In this document: positions 48,877-57,922 of the stretch, piece after piece
Layout: every line of letters begins with the position of its first letter
How positions within the stretch are numbered: the stretch's first letter is position 1
Source of the DNA: Myripristis murdjan
Lineage: Eukaryota; Chordata; Actinopteri; Holocentriformes; Holocentridae
Length of the DNA: 64,000 bases
NCBI RefSeq assembly: GCF_902150065.1
Contig: NC_044003.1
Span: 19,882,987 to 19,946,986, forward strand
Direction: 5' to 3'
Notes under the pieces: generated by a model
What the model was told of the DNA's origin: nothing
What the model saw: only the letters and a program-made list of their open reading frames with translations
Databases searched by the model: none
Position numbers and translations under genes: made by a program

Positions 48877-49105
48877 CAGCGTAACTCATCACAGAACTAT
48901 CAAGTGGCCTCTGGCATCATGGCATGTCTGCTATCCCAACTTTCATAGTGAAATGCCAAAGCTTAATATAACTGATGTATACTCAACATTAAAGAGTTTT
49001 GTAGTCTCAAATCTAAATGTATTTAGAAAATAAAATACTCACAGTATATGAAGTGGCCAGAGCCACGAGTCCAAACAGTGCCAGCAGTCCCTGCATATTC
49101 ATCAT
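42668..49105 (-). CDS. Second meprin A alpha-like gene; lacks EGF and membrane exons
   Basis: Exons in coding order: 49105-49043, 48822-48798, 48707-48663, 48435-48401, 48100-48025, 47817-47700, 47468-47293, 46956-46735, 46349-46203, 45649-45434, 44525-44061, 43075-42902, 42717-42668. They join into 603 residues. It has a signal peptide ([12 protein letters not shown]), an activation site after EGR at NALI, an astacin domain with [12 protein letters not shown] and Met-turn SVMHY, MAM ([17 protein letters not shown]) and MATH. The last exon adds [16 protein letters not shown] and a stop. At this point the neighbour continues with the equivalent [15 protein letters not shown] into EGF and membrane segments. 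Exon lengths 63, 25, 76, 118, 176, 222, 147, 216 and 174 are identical in both genes, so they arose by tandem duplication. Catalytic residues look intact. The product should be secreted without needing furin. Confidence 0.92.
42847..42892. repeat. (CA)n microsatellite beside a splice donor
   Basis: About 45 bases of CA/AAAC repeat starting roughly 10 bases inside the intron that follows exon 43075-42902 of the second meprin gene (GT repeat on the transcribed strand). Confidence 0.95.
43530..43715. mobile_element. Decayed MITE with CCCAGCCCTA end
   Basis: The right end TTCACATTGCCCAGCCCTA and the internal phrase GTTATTTGCCTCT are shared with the copy at 45060-45412. The left end is not recognisable, so the boundary is approximate. 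It lies in an intron of the second meprin gene. Confidence 0.5.
45060..45412. mobile_element. MITE of about 350 bp with AGGCCTGAGCA / TGCCCAGCCTTA ends
   Basis: The ends TAGGCCTGAGCATTTG and CACATTGCCCAGCCTTA are imperfect inverted repeats of a frequent fish MITE type starting TAGGGCTGGGCAAT. No ORF. It is intronic in the second meprin gene. Confidence 0.6.
46675..46724. repeat. (TA)n microsatellite beside a splice donor
   Basis: About 25 TA units. It begins about 10 bases inside the intron after exon 46956-46735 of the second meprin gene, whose donor GTAAGT is at 46734-46729. Confidence 0.97.
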
Positions 49106-49383
49106 GCTGACTGTCATCAAGAAAATGTTCCTCCTTTGCTTTAAGCATGCACATGAACAAGGTGGGACCTTGAGCCCTTGATAATGTTTATGTCAGCTGT
49201 AAAGAGTGACTGAGAGACCTTGACTTGACAATAACAGATACATGAGCTGCTTTGTAGTGTCTGTACATGTGCGAGTGTGTATGAGAGGTGTTATGACCAA
49301 CATGAGACAAAACCTGCTGCTTTTTGTGCACTGCTCCTGTCTGTGACCTGTGCATCCTGAGATGCAGCAATAACTTATATTTA

Positions 49384-49667
49384 TACACTCAGCAGCCACT
49401 TTATTAGGTACACATGCACAATCTAAAACAATTCAATCCAACTGTTCTGCCATAACAAATAGAAACACGTCTTATTATATAGTCCAGTACAAGACCTCTG
49501 GAAACTGAAATCTCAATAATAAACATAGAATTAAATTTACACATTCTCCACAATGTCAAAAAATGAACATTATAAACTTTGTTAAAAGGTAGAATTCATG
49601 GCAGAGCTGTTGCATCAAACTGCATTAGATTATAAAGGTGGGCCTAATAAAGTGGCCACTGAGCATA
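49384..49667. mobile_element. MITE of about 284 bp with CCACTTTATTAGG ends
   Basis: The left end ACACTCAGCAGCCACTTTAT and right end ATAAAGTGGCCACTGAGCAT are inverted repeats next to TA dinucleotides, which fits a Tc1/mariner-type MITE. The interior (CATAGAATTAAATTTACAC, TTCTCCACAATGTCAA, GGCAGAGCTGTTG) recurs at about 54505-54645. Confidence 0.8.
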
Positions 49668-49990
49668 TATTTGAGATGATCAAGTTTAATTTAAGCTATG
49701 AAATCTAATCTAACAGAGAAAATGGAAGGATTAAATACTCCTCTTGTGACCAAAAGGATGCCAGCGTGAACCCTGGACCAAATGGGAAATTATGGGCAGA
49801 GAATATAAATAAGAAACTCTTACCAGTCCTTCAACATTAACTACTGCCTGAGCTGCTGGCACTCACAAGCCAGTCACAGAAGACTGAGCTTGTACTGGGC
49901 ATGTCCCAGGTGTGAGTGTTGATCTGTGTGAATGAGAAACAAGCAGGTACTCAAAGAAAGCATGCATGCAACACTAGCTGGATAATTCAA

Positions 49991-50053
49991 GAATAAGAAA
50001 AGAAAAGAAAAGAAAAGAAAAGAAAAGAAAAGAAAAGAAAAGAAAAGAAAAGA
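49991..50053. repeat. (AAAAG)n pentanucleotide microsatellite
   Basis: About twelve perfect AAAAG units. Confidence 0.97.
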
Positions 50054-50771
50054 GCACATGACAAAACCTAAAAAGTCCTAGAGATGTTTTTGTCCATGTA
50101 GTTCTTTTTAGTGAGTTCATGAAAGCTATCAAAAGCGATTACTGTACTTCTACTGCCTCCTGCTGGTGAAAGGCTAGCACACCTACAGCATGAAAAACCT
50201 ACACAATAAAGCACAGTAGTCCTTTGGCACAATAAGTGCCCTCCATTTTTGAGTCACCTGTATTAAGTGTAATAAGTGTAATACAAGTTGTAGTACTATT
50301 AATAATATTGGCAAGACCAAGGCCAAGACCAAGCAGGACTAGTAAGGAAAAGTGATGTAGAAAAGGTCATGTGGAAAAAGTGACTGCTTAAATTAATTAA
50401 TTAAATTGTGAAAAACGTCCTGTAAATCTTACTTTTTTTATACGTAACCTATATATTTCACATTATGTGTTACATCTAGCCTTCTGTAGTACTAGCATGA
50501 CTAAAAATAAAGGCAAAGAATTCTGACTGATCTTACAAATATTCAGAAGCTTTTACTGACAACAGAACAAATACAAATACTCTTCGTCAACAGTCATAAT
50601 AGTAGTATAGAGTTCTTTAATTGTCTGAACAGTCAAATGAATACTAAAATACTTTTTTTTTTTAAACCTTAGGATCAGTTCTTGGGTTGTCTAATGAGTC
50701 AATGATTATTGAGATCGAACAGTCCAGGAAAACAGTCTGGCCACAGCAGCACTCCAGTGAGAAGCATGCAA

Positions 50772-53168
50772 TTACTCAAACACTGCAGCATAGACCAGCT
50801 GGAGTATCTGTATTTTCAAAGCACTCCTCTTCTTGTATGACAGCCTTCTGAAATATGGGAGTAAACTGACAAAAAACATCTCATCTGCCTCATTATCCCC
50901 TACAAAACCTCTTCCACAGTTGCTGCTACACTCCTTCAGTCTTTTCCTTCTCTGTCCAAGCCTCCTGCACACTGGTGTTGCACTGGGAGACAGAGGAAGG
51001 GAGGAGGAGGAGGAAGGATACTGGGCATTGTCTTCTGTATCTACTGAGCTGTCATGGGCAGAGGCAGCTCGTTTACTATTTTTCAGTGACTTGCTCTCTC
51101 CATTTACCCCTGCAACCTTCTGCTCCTTCTCAGCGTCATCCTCCTCCATCTCACTATCCAGAGGTGTCATCCAGTCATCCCTCCTCTGCAGCTCCTTGGC
51201 AGAAAACTCACTGATTTCCTGGCTCGTGCAACTGGCACTTCCTTTGCCGAGTGATGTGACTCCCAGCTCTTTAAAGAACGGGGCGATGAACTTCATGTGC
51301 CGACAGCACTTCCAGGTTGGCTGCAGGAGCTCGCCAGCGGCTCTCCTCTGGGCTTCACTCTGCCTCTGTTTGGCTGAAGTGTTTCTCCTCCACTTCATCT
51401 GGCACTTGTTCACTGTTTTGGGAGGTATAACAAGAAAAAAAAAAGTTAGGTAATACAGATTAAATTACAAAGATGGCGTACAAATCTCTCTCAATCTGCC
51501 AAAACTGGCTGTAATGCCTAAAAGGTCAATGCCATATTTTTGTTCAATCCCTTAAATTAAAGCTGAAAGTCTGCACTTCGGTCATGTCTTGATTACTCCA
51601 TTTCAAATCCACCGTGGTGGTGTGCAAGGGCAAAATTATGAATATTGTGTCAATGTCCATATACTTAGGGATCTAACTGTATTCCGAGGTACAAGTGACT
51701 AATTAAATTTACTCATGTTAGTGGAATTGAGTAGCTTTTTTTGCACTTTGTGGGTATTTTTTAAAGTCAGTATTATTCCTTTTACTTACGCACATTTGTG
51801 CTCGAGTATTCAGTTGTAGCACAGGGTGTCCATAAAGACTCTTTACAATTTAACAAATTTATTACAAAAGCAAATGAATAGACAAATCTGTGGAAATAAT
51901 TACAAACTGAGGAGTAGATATTGAAGTTTTTTGCCTCATTTAATACACCTCTATATGGGCACCATTAGTTACATGAAGCACATCAAGACGGTACTCGATT
52001 TCTTGCCATGTTCACTGTAACATAGCCTCATCAATGGTGGCAATGGCATCAGTGATCTTTTGCTGAAATGCACAAACGCAATGTGATTAAAAACTTTGAT
52101 AACCACTGAGTACATGGAACAAATCTCATCTCAAATTTCAGCTTTTGTAATAGATTTTTTAAAATTGTTAAGAGACTTTATGGACACCCTGTACTTTACT
52201 ACATTTTAAATCCTATCCATTACAGACAACAAATAATCAATGTCAAGATTGTCGAACCTTTCACAATAAAAGCTCAGTCAGCAAAGATAAGAAGGGGAAT
52301 CTGCTACTTGGTTGGCTCTACTTTTTCTCATTTCCAAATTTCCAACAAACGGTGCACAATGGGAAAAATGCAAATGACCGATGGAAGCGAGGGCTATTTA
52401 GACTCAGCTGGCAAAAATGTGGAGTAAGTATGAAAAAATATTAGTGAGATGTGAGCCATGTAGACTCAACCATCATATTATATGCTTGTTCCACATTTGT
52501 CAGCTGAGTCTACAGGGTCCTCACTTAAATCAGCCTTCAGTAGTTTTGCAGAATGCACCTTCAGGAGAATGTTGTGTACTCTGATCCTTTTGTAACTACG
52601 TTGGGAGGGTGAAAAATCACACCTGACAGTTATAGTGTTGTAAAAGTAACACTGGAACTTTTCCTCTGAGTACATTTCAAATGACTAGCTTTTACTTTGC
52701 ATTCAGGAGATTTTTACTGCAGTACTTCTGCTTCTACTGAAGTAAACTACCAGCAAAGAAATTCTACTTGAGTAGCAAACTACGTAGGTCTCTCTCCACC
52801 ACTGTATGTGTTTGTGAGCATGAATCCTCCTCCAGGAACAGATGAACTGACATTTAAACCTGTTCAAGACCGCACCTGCACATTTACATTGTGCACAGGG
52901 TGAAGGCATCCTGCTGCCTTCTCATCCCCAGCCCCAGCCACTCAGCGTGCTCACCTTTCGCTTGTTTGGCACGGACGTGTTTGCGCAGCACCAGCTCGTG
53001 TTTTTTGTAGACGTGCCTCTTCAGATTCCACAGGGATTCTCTGCTTGTGATTACTGACTGGCCGCACTCCCTCTCCACCTCCACATCCTCGTCATTTTTC
53101 ACCTTTATTTTTATGGTGCATTTGTATGAGCGGTCGCCTGTTTTAGTGAAATATTGTGCAAATTCCAT
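50772..53168 (-). CDS. BED-type zinc finger and BESS motif protein, two coding exons, 284 aa
   Basis: Exon 1 (53168-52955) starts MEFAQYFTKTGDRSYKC and encodes a BED-like finger. Cys 17 and a second Cys near 35 are followed by LWNLKRHVYKKH, giving a C-x17-C...H-x4-H pattern. The first C pair is spread by an acidic hairpin (KNDEDVEVE), unlike the usual CxxC. Exon 2 (51412-50772) joins in phase 1 and holds a basic stretch, an acidic and Ser-rich linker, and a C-terminal BESS motif (DEMFFVSLLPYFRRLSYKKR, then IQILQLVYAAV). BED fingers bind DNA and BESS motifs mediate protein contacts, so a chromatin or transcription role is likely but inferred. A Gly- and Arg-coding, GC-rich stretch at 53230-53340 lies just upstream. 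A relative in other fish is likely, but I cannot name the gene. An 1.5-kb intron holds a deleted transposon. Confidence 0.85.
51821..52193 (-). mobile_element. Internally deleted mariner/IS630-type transposon, about 370 bp
   Basis: The ends ACAGGGTGTCCATAAAG and CTTTATGGACACCCTGT are inverted repeats extending to AATTG-type sequence (about 30 bp). On the minus strand the remaining coding bit reads ITDAIATIDEAMLQ then TWQEIEYRLDVLHVTNGAH, a transposase C-terminal end, interrupted by a stop. It lies in the intron of the BED-BESS gene. Confidence 0.8.
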
Positions 53169-53345
53169 TTTGAATTCACCACTTCTTCGCTCGGCGTTAG
53201 CATCCAGAAAAATGACGCGATCTGGACGGAGGAGTGGGGTACACCGCTGTGTTGTGGAGCGGAGCGGAGCGGAGTCGCTCCCCGCTCAGAAGTGATGGCC
53301 GCCCGCTCCGCGCCGTTCCTCGCTCCGCTCACACAGTCTGCCCCA
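53169..53345. promoter_or_regulatory. GC-rich, CpG-dense region upstream of the BED-BESS gene
   Basis: The stretch is much richer in CpG than its surroundings and includes the tandem GCGGAGCGGAGCGGAG near 53262 and its near-inverted partner CGCTCCCCGCTC. It directly precedes the ATG at 53168, so it is a likely CpG-island promoter. No TATA box is seen. Confidence 0.5.
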
Positions 53346-54019
53346 GACAACATACCAAACTCACTCGTTCACACCGCTTCTTCTTCCTTTTACATTTTAG
53401 AGAGGCTGCTTTTTGGCCCTTAAACGTCACTGCCACCCTCAGTTTCAGAGTTTCATCAGGGCAGAGGGCGCTCAAGCAGGCTGCAAGTAACCATAATGTT
53501 AACGTGACTTTGTTTATATTTTACCCACGTTGCCGCAGATTGCTGTCATTCAATATAACTGCTGTAAAAATTATATATAAAAGAGGCGAAACAGCTGTTA
53601 GCTAAGCGGTAACAGCTCGGTAATGGTAGCTAGCCGACGTTACATACAATAAACGTGTCCACGTAAGCATGAACTTACCGTGTTTCAGGTGTTGTTGTTT
53701 TGTTCCGTATTTTGACACGTTTTGTTTGTAAAGTGAAATTACAAAGTTCGGGTTACAGTAATGTTGAATTAGGCAAACGTTACTCAAATTAACGACAGTG
53801 CCAAATCAGCTGAGATAGACAACGATGGTAACGGAGTTTTCAGCAGGAACTTACTGTGAGTGCGGGGTGACAACGCGTTATTATGTTTTTGAAAACTGTG
53901 TGTGGATATAACTTTATCCGAGAAAAATTACGCGGATAAAATATATAAATGTGCTAAATATTAGATATTGTGAGGGAATCATATAAATATTGTAATGGCG
54001 ATATATGTAGTGCAACAGC

Positions 54020-54101
54020 GACGAGGTGGCCGAGTGGTTAAGGCGATGGACTGCTAATCCATTGTGCTCTGCACGCGTGGGTTCGAATCCCATCCTCGTC
54101 G
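54020..54101 (+). tRNA. tRNA-Ser (anticodon GCT)
   Basis: The 82-base sequence folds as a class II tRNA. The acceptor stem is GACGAGG with CCTCGTC and discriminator G. The A box is GTGGCCGAGTGGTTAAGG, and the anticodon arm is ATGGA-CTGCTAA-TCCAT with GCT at 54053-54055. A long variable arm (TGTGCTCTGCACGC region) and a B box GGTTCGAATCC follow. A TTTT polymerase III terminator lies at 54107-54110. It has no intron. It reads AGC/AGT serine codons. Confidence 0.97.
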
Positions 54102-54405
54102 AAATGTTTTCGTTTGCTTATATACCAACATGAGTATAGCAAGGTAGTTTATTTTTTGTTTGTTTGAATAAGCTTTCCTCTGCCCATGTCAGCTAATAGA
54201 CTAAGAGAGCCATATATACTGTATTATATAGCACACCCTGATTCCCATTTGTATTGTATTGTTATTGGAATGGCACAGTGTTGCGTCTGTCTAGCTTTTC
54301 AGTGACACTGTATATTTAGTGTACACTGAACATCAGTGTATATACAAAGGCACGTCACATATACACCCCACTTTATTATTTAGCTCATAGTTAGTGTTGC
54401 TGCTG

Positions 54406-54643
54406 TACTGGACTGCATTTTACTGAGAGGTGTTTCTAATATTTTGTCCCTCTTACGTATATGAATAGGGAGGACAAAAAATGAGAAACACCTCTCAGTA
54501 TAATGTCCAGTACAAGAGCTCTGCAAAGTACAACCTCAGTAATAAACATAGAATTAAATTTACACGTTCTCCACAATGTCAAGAAAAACGGAACATTATA
54601 CATTTTCTTAAAAGATAGAATTTATGGCAGAGCTGTTGTACTT

Positions 54644-54645
<2 letters not shown>
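54406..54645. mobile_element. Hairpin MITE sharing its interior with the copy at 49384
   Basis: Arms TACTGGACTGCATTTTACTG (54406 on) and CAGTATAATGTCCAGTA (to about 54515) with GAGAGGTGTTTCT / AGAAACACCTCTC form a long hairpin of about 45 paired bases around a TATATGAATA loop region. To the right, about 130 bases (AACATAGAATTAAATTTACA through GGCAGAGCTGTTG) match the interior of 49384-49667. Confidence 0.7.
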
Positions 54646-54647
<2 letters not shown>

Positions 54648-54722
<75 letters not shown>

Positions 54723-54728
54723 TGTGTT
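54648..54728. repeat. (GT)n microsatellite
   Basis: About 80 bases of nearly pure GT directly at the end of the MITE. Confidence 0.97.
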
Positions 54729-55199
54729 AGTCTTCAGCTGAAGAGATTAAATTTTATTTTTTCCATATTTTTTTCTTGTAAGACTTTTTTTTAAAAATTT
54801 GTTTTGTTTTTTCCAAAACTTTTTACAATTTCAAGCATGTTGACTACCATAGAGATGCCGTTACATTTCACAGCTCTCTTTAAATGTTAACCCTTAACAT
54901 ATTGACTGTGTCTGATCCAATTTTAAATAAATATGACAAAATATCACAATTAAAATGTGGCAAGATTCAGCATGACCAAAGTGATTATGGCTGTTGCAAA
55001 CACACCAACTAACACACGGTATTTTCCCCACATGAGGAGATCCTATCAGCCTCAATCAATCAGCCTGTTATCTGATGTTTAGTAAGAACCTGCAGATAAT
55101 AATGCAGTTATTAATTATTTTTTCCCATAAAACATGACCAGAATAGCTCCCTGCTGCCAAATTATGGCCATAATCATTTACTGATGGAAAAAAAAAAAA

Positions 55200-55535
55200 A
55201 AACGTTGGTGGTGTGGAATTATTTTGGTTTCAAAAAAGATGTTGCGCAGTGGCAGGTGTTGTGCACAATATGCCGTGCTACCGTTGCTACTTCACGGGGT
55301 AACACTACGAACTTGTTCCAGCAAAAAAAAATACCACAAAACCATATATGACAATTGTCTGGCCAAAATGCCGAGCACTAGTGCACCTGGCAAGCCAAAT
55401 ACCTCAAGAGGATCACTGACTGAAATGTTTGAAAGTGTCACCCCGTGACGTCATGTTCTGCAGCACAACACCTGCCGCTGCGCAACATCTTGTTTGAAAC
55501 CAAAATAATTTCACACCACCGACGTGCTGTTCCTC
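55200..55535 (+). pseudogene. hAT/ZBED-type BED zinc finger fragment flanked by an inverted copy of its own start
   Basis: The plus-strand reading VWNYFGFKKDVAQWQVLCTI, then CRATVATSRGNTTNLF and KYHKTIYDNC, is a BED finger as found at the N-terminus of hAT transposases and ZBED proteins; the zinc ligands are C-x2-C and H-x(4)-C. It runs on through a Ser/Pro linker to a stop at about 55448. The first 70 bases (55205-55272, GTGTGGAATTATTTTGG and on) recur inverted at about 55460-55530. No transposase body is attached. Confidence 0.7.
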
Positions 55536-55539
55536 TTCG

Positions 55540-55760
55540 AGACTAAAGTCTCACTTGTGTCAGTTTCTGACTGCTCCGTTGAGCCAGAGGCCATTGCGCA
55601 GCGGGTTAAAGGGCAGGATGAAAAGTTGGTGTGGCTGAGAGCTGCACTCACTGTAGCTCGCGTCTCGTGACCAACTTATTATCGCGAAAGTTGCGTTAAT
55701 GAAATTGCGTTTTATCATATTGCGATATTATCGCAAATGCAATTAATCGTTCAGCCCTAG
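55540..55760. mobile_element. One end of a further DNA-transposon type repeat
   Basis: The text GCGATATTATCGCAAATGC and ATTAATCGTTCAGCCCTA is a terminal sequence common in fish (elements beginning TAGGGCTG). The partner end was not found to the left, so the element is truncated or was joined to the BED fragment. Confidence 0.5.
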
Positions 55761-56567
55761 TCCTGAGTGGATCAAACAACTGATGACTGTAATTGCTTTG
55801 ACAGAAGATGCATTCAGTGCTCACAGTTTTTCAAAATTTATCTCAGAATCGGCCATCATCATGTCTGTGCACACTTTGTGAAACACACTCTTTGCTGCAC
55901 TGTTGAATTCATGGTCAAAACACACAAACTTAAAACTGACAGTAGTTTGCTGAATATAAATGCTATAATATTGTGGAAAAATAATCAGAACATATTGAAC
56001 AAAATATTGCAGTAATAGACAAGACCAAGTAGAAAGACCTAAAAATGGTCTTCCTCTTCCCTTCTGTCATAAACACGCATTTATGTTTAAAACATAGAGT
56101 GAAACAGTTCTCACATTAAACTAGGACTATGATCTGGTAATTCTCCGCAGCTCAGGCACAATATTTAAATTATTGTGCATTTGAGGTAAGTTATATCACA
56201 GAGAATGGGGCTGAAAGGGGAGCAAGCAATGTTTATTCATTTACAACTTTCCATGTGTGCATCAGAGAGAAGCCACATTCATATTTTTGCACCGCTGGCA
56301 CAGTTCACATTGCTAATGAATCTCTAATAAGGATGTTGTCACTGTAGTGCTTGCAGAGTTTTAATCTTGATTTTCAGGGTCATGAGAGCTGCTGTTCCCC
56401 AGTAGAGCTTCATGTCTGCACACAAAAAATGTTTCTTTTCCAGTGTAGTCTTTTCAAATGATTTATAGCTAATTTATTGATGTTAGGTGTAGAGCCTCGA
56501 AATGAAAGTCACAACATTAGGCTTTTCTTTTACTTTTTTCCCCCTAGTTAAGTGGTTATTTGAGGTG

Positions 56568-57534
56568 CTAATCATCTTCCTCTTGATAGCCTCTGTTGTA
56601 AGATCCTTCATTTCTGAGCTCAGCAGGTGTCTTGTAGCAGGCTCCCTGATCAGCAGCAGGGCCTCCACATGTCGCTCCATATCCACTCCCATCCTGCCCA
56701 GGAGAGAGGAGCACTCTGTCCGTCCCAACTTGAGAATCTCCCTCCTTAGTGCTTTGACTGTTTGTTCCCTGTGTGTGAGATGACGAAAGAGACAGATTTT
56801 TACCACAAATCACTCTCAACTGCATGAAAAACTGCCACTGTTGAGATTTTTGTGGTGAAGCAGTACCACCATCAGCAGGTTTACATTACCTTGTGGTCAC
56901 GATGATACTGATCTATGGCATACTGGTATTTGGCTGCATTCAGTCCAAGCACACCAGCCAGTTTTTCTCCAAGGAAATCACAAGCTGCATGAAGAATCCA
57001 AGACTTTGTGACTTAGTGGGTCTTTGCTGAACGGCCAAAGGGCCTGTTAAGTGTTTAAAATGCTTTGTATGCAGCTCATTTTGAGCTATAACAGCACCTG
57101 TGACATTACTTACTCCGCAGCGACATCCTCCCGACCAGCATGACGACATTCTTCCATGAGAATTTGCCCTGAAAAGATTAATTAAGAGAGACAGGTACAT
57201 GACAAAAGAAATGATACGACTGGTACTCTACAGCAAATAGTCTACATTGAAAAAACTCCCGTTGCTCAGTTTCCCACCCTCTCTTTTGGCTCTCTGAAAG
57301 CTTGTCCATTCGATGAATCCACGTCTTCCTCGTCACTGTTTTCCTCCTCCTCTTCCTCCAGAGTTTCACCACTGGAAAAGTAAATGATCTTCCTCTGTTT
57401 GGATGGGGCAGTACCTCCAAACTCTGTTTCCTTAATGTCTTCACCCTGACAGTAAGGATATAGCCTCACTTAAATTTAACTCTTTCATTTGACACCTGAC
57501 TCATATGTTAAGGTATTATTGTTACAAAACAATA

Positions 57535-57568
<34 letters not shown>

Positions 57569-57922
57569 GATTTTATTTGTAAAGCACTTTTCATTCGAAA
57601 ATTTCAAAGTGCTAATACCTGGTATTTATACAATATGGAGTTTGTTTTGCTGTAGTAATCCTACTTGACTTAATAGCACATTGACATTCTGTAACATGTT
57701 ATTTATAGGCCAATACAGTGTGTTTACTTGCATGTGTGTATGGATATATATTAACAAAGTTATAGCCACACACTGCGGTTTGAAAACTTAACTTGCAGTG
57801 AGAAATTTGTTGGTTCCTTTCATTTTGCATGCCGCTCACTGAGTATGTCAGCAGGTACATTTGTTGTCTTGCTCAAATGTTTGAATATTAACAGCACTTA
57901 CTTCCTGGTGACTGTCGTTCAT
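56568..57922 (-). CDS. fam177b: FAM177 family protein, FAM177B-like by synteny, five coding exons, 179 aa
   Basis: Exons in coding order: 57922-57902 (MNDSHQE), 57445-57278, 57168-57114, 56984-56890, 56768-56568. They join in frame into 179 residues; human FAM177B is about 158 and FAM177A1 about 213. The family core is visible: KQRKIIYFSSGETLEEEEEE (about 25-44), SWKNVVMLVGRMSL, then TCDFLGEKLAGVLGLNAAKY and QYAIDQYHRD. The C-terminal part is polar and unlike anything I recognise. No membrane segment or catalytic motif is seen, and the molecular role of the family is poorly known. The first exon is small (21 bases) but has a clean ATG and GTAAGT donor. It lies downstream of brox on the same strand, as FAM177B does in human, which decides the B rather than A call. 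Confidence 0.85.
57536..57613 (-). mobile_element. 3' tail fragment of an L2-type LINE or dependent SINE with (AAT)n
   Basis: An (AAT)n run (57536-57569) is followed by GATTTTATTTGTAAAGCACTTTTCAT, the same 3'-end block as in the LINE at 7964. Only the tail is present, in intron 1 of fam177b-like. Confidence 0.7.

Larger units (their letters stand above)
49106..50771. other. Spacer upstream of the second meprin gene
   Basis: It holds the presumed promoter of the second meprin gene (left part), a MITE at 49384-49667 and an (AAAAG)n tract at 49991-50053. No exon was recognised. The right part should include the 3' UTR of the BED-BESS gene. Confidence 0.6.
54102..56567. other. Repeat-rich spacer between the tRNA gene and fam177b-like
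   Basis: It holds a hairpin MITE (54406-54645), a (GT)n tract (54648-54728), a BED-finger fragment with inverted flanks (55200-55535) and a hAT-type end (to 55760). From 55761 to 56567 I see no gene or clear repeat. The latter part should include the 3' UTR of fam177b-like. Confidence 0.6.

Noticed and set aside
50833-51453. Plus-strand open frame of about 206 codons
   Set aside because: It is antisense to the second exon of the BED-BESS gene, whose minus-strand reading has a BESS motif and a phase-matched first exon.
53154-53605. Overlapping plus-strand frames over the GC-rich region
   Set aside because: Long frames are expected by chance in GC-rich DNA; the region is better read as the promoter of the BED-BESS gene.
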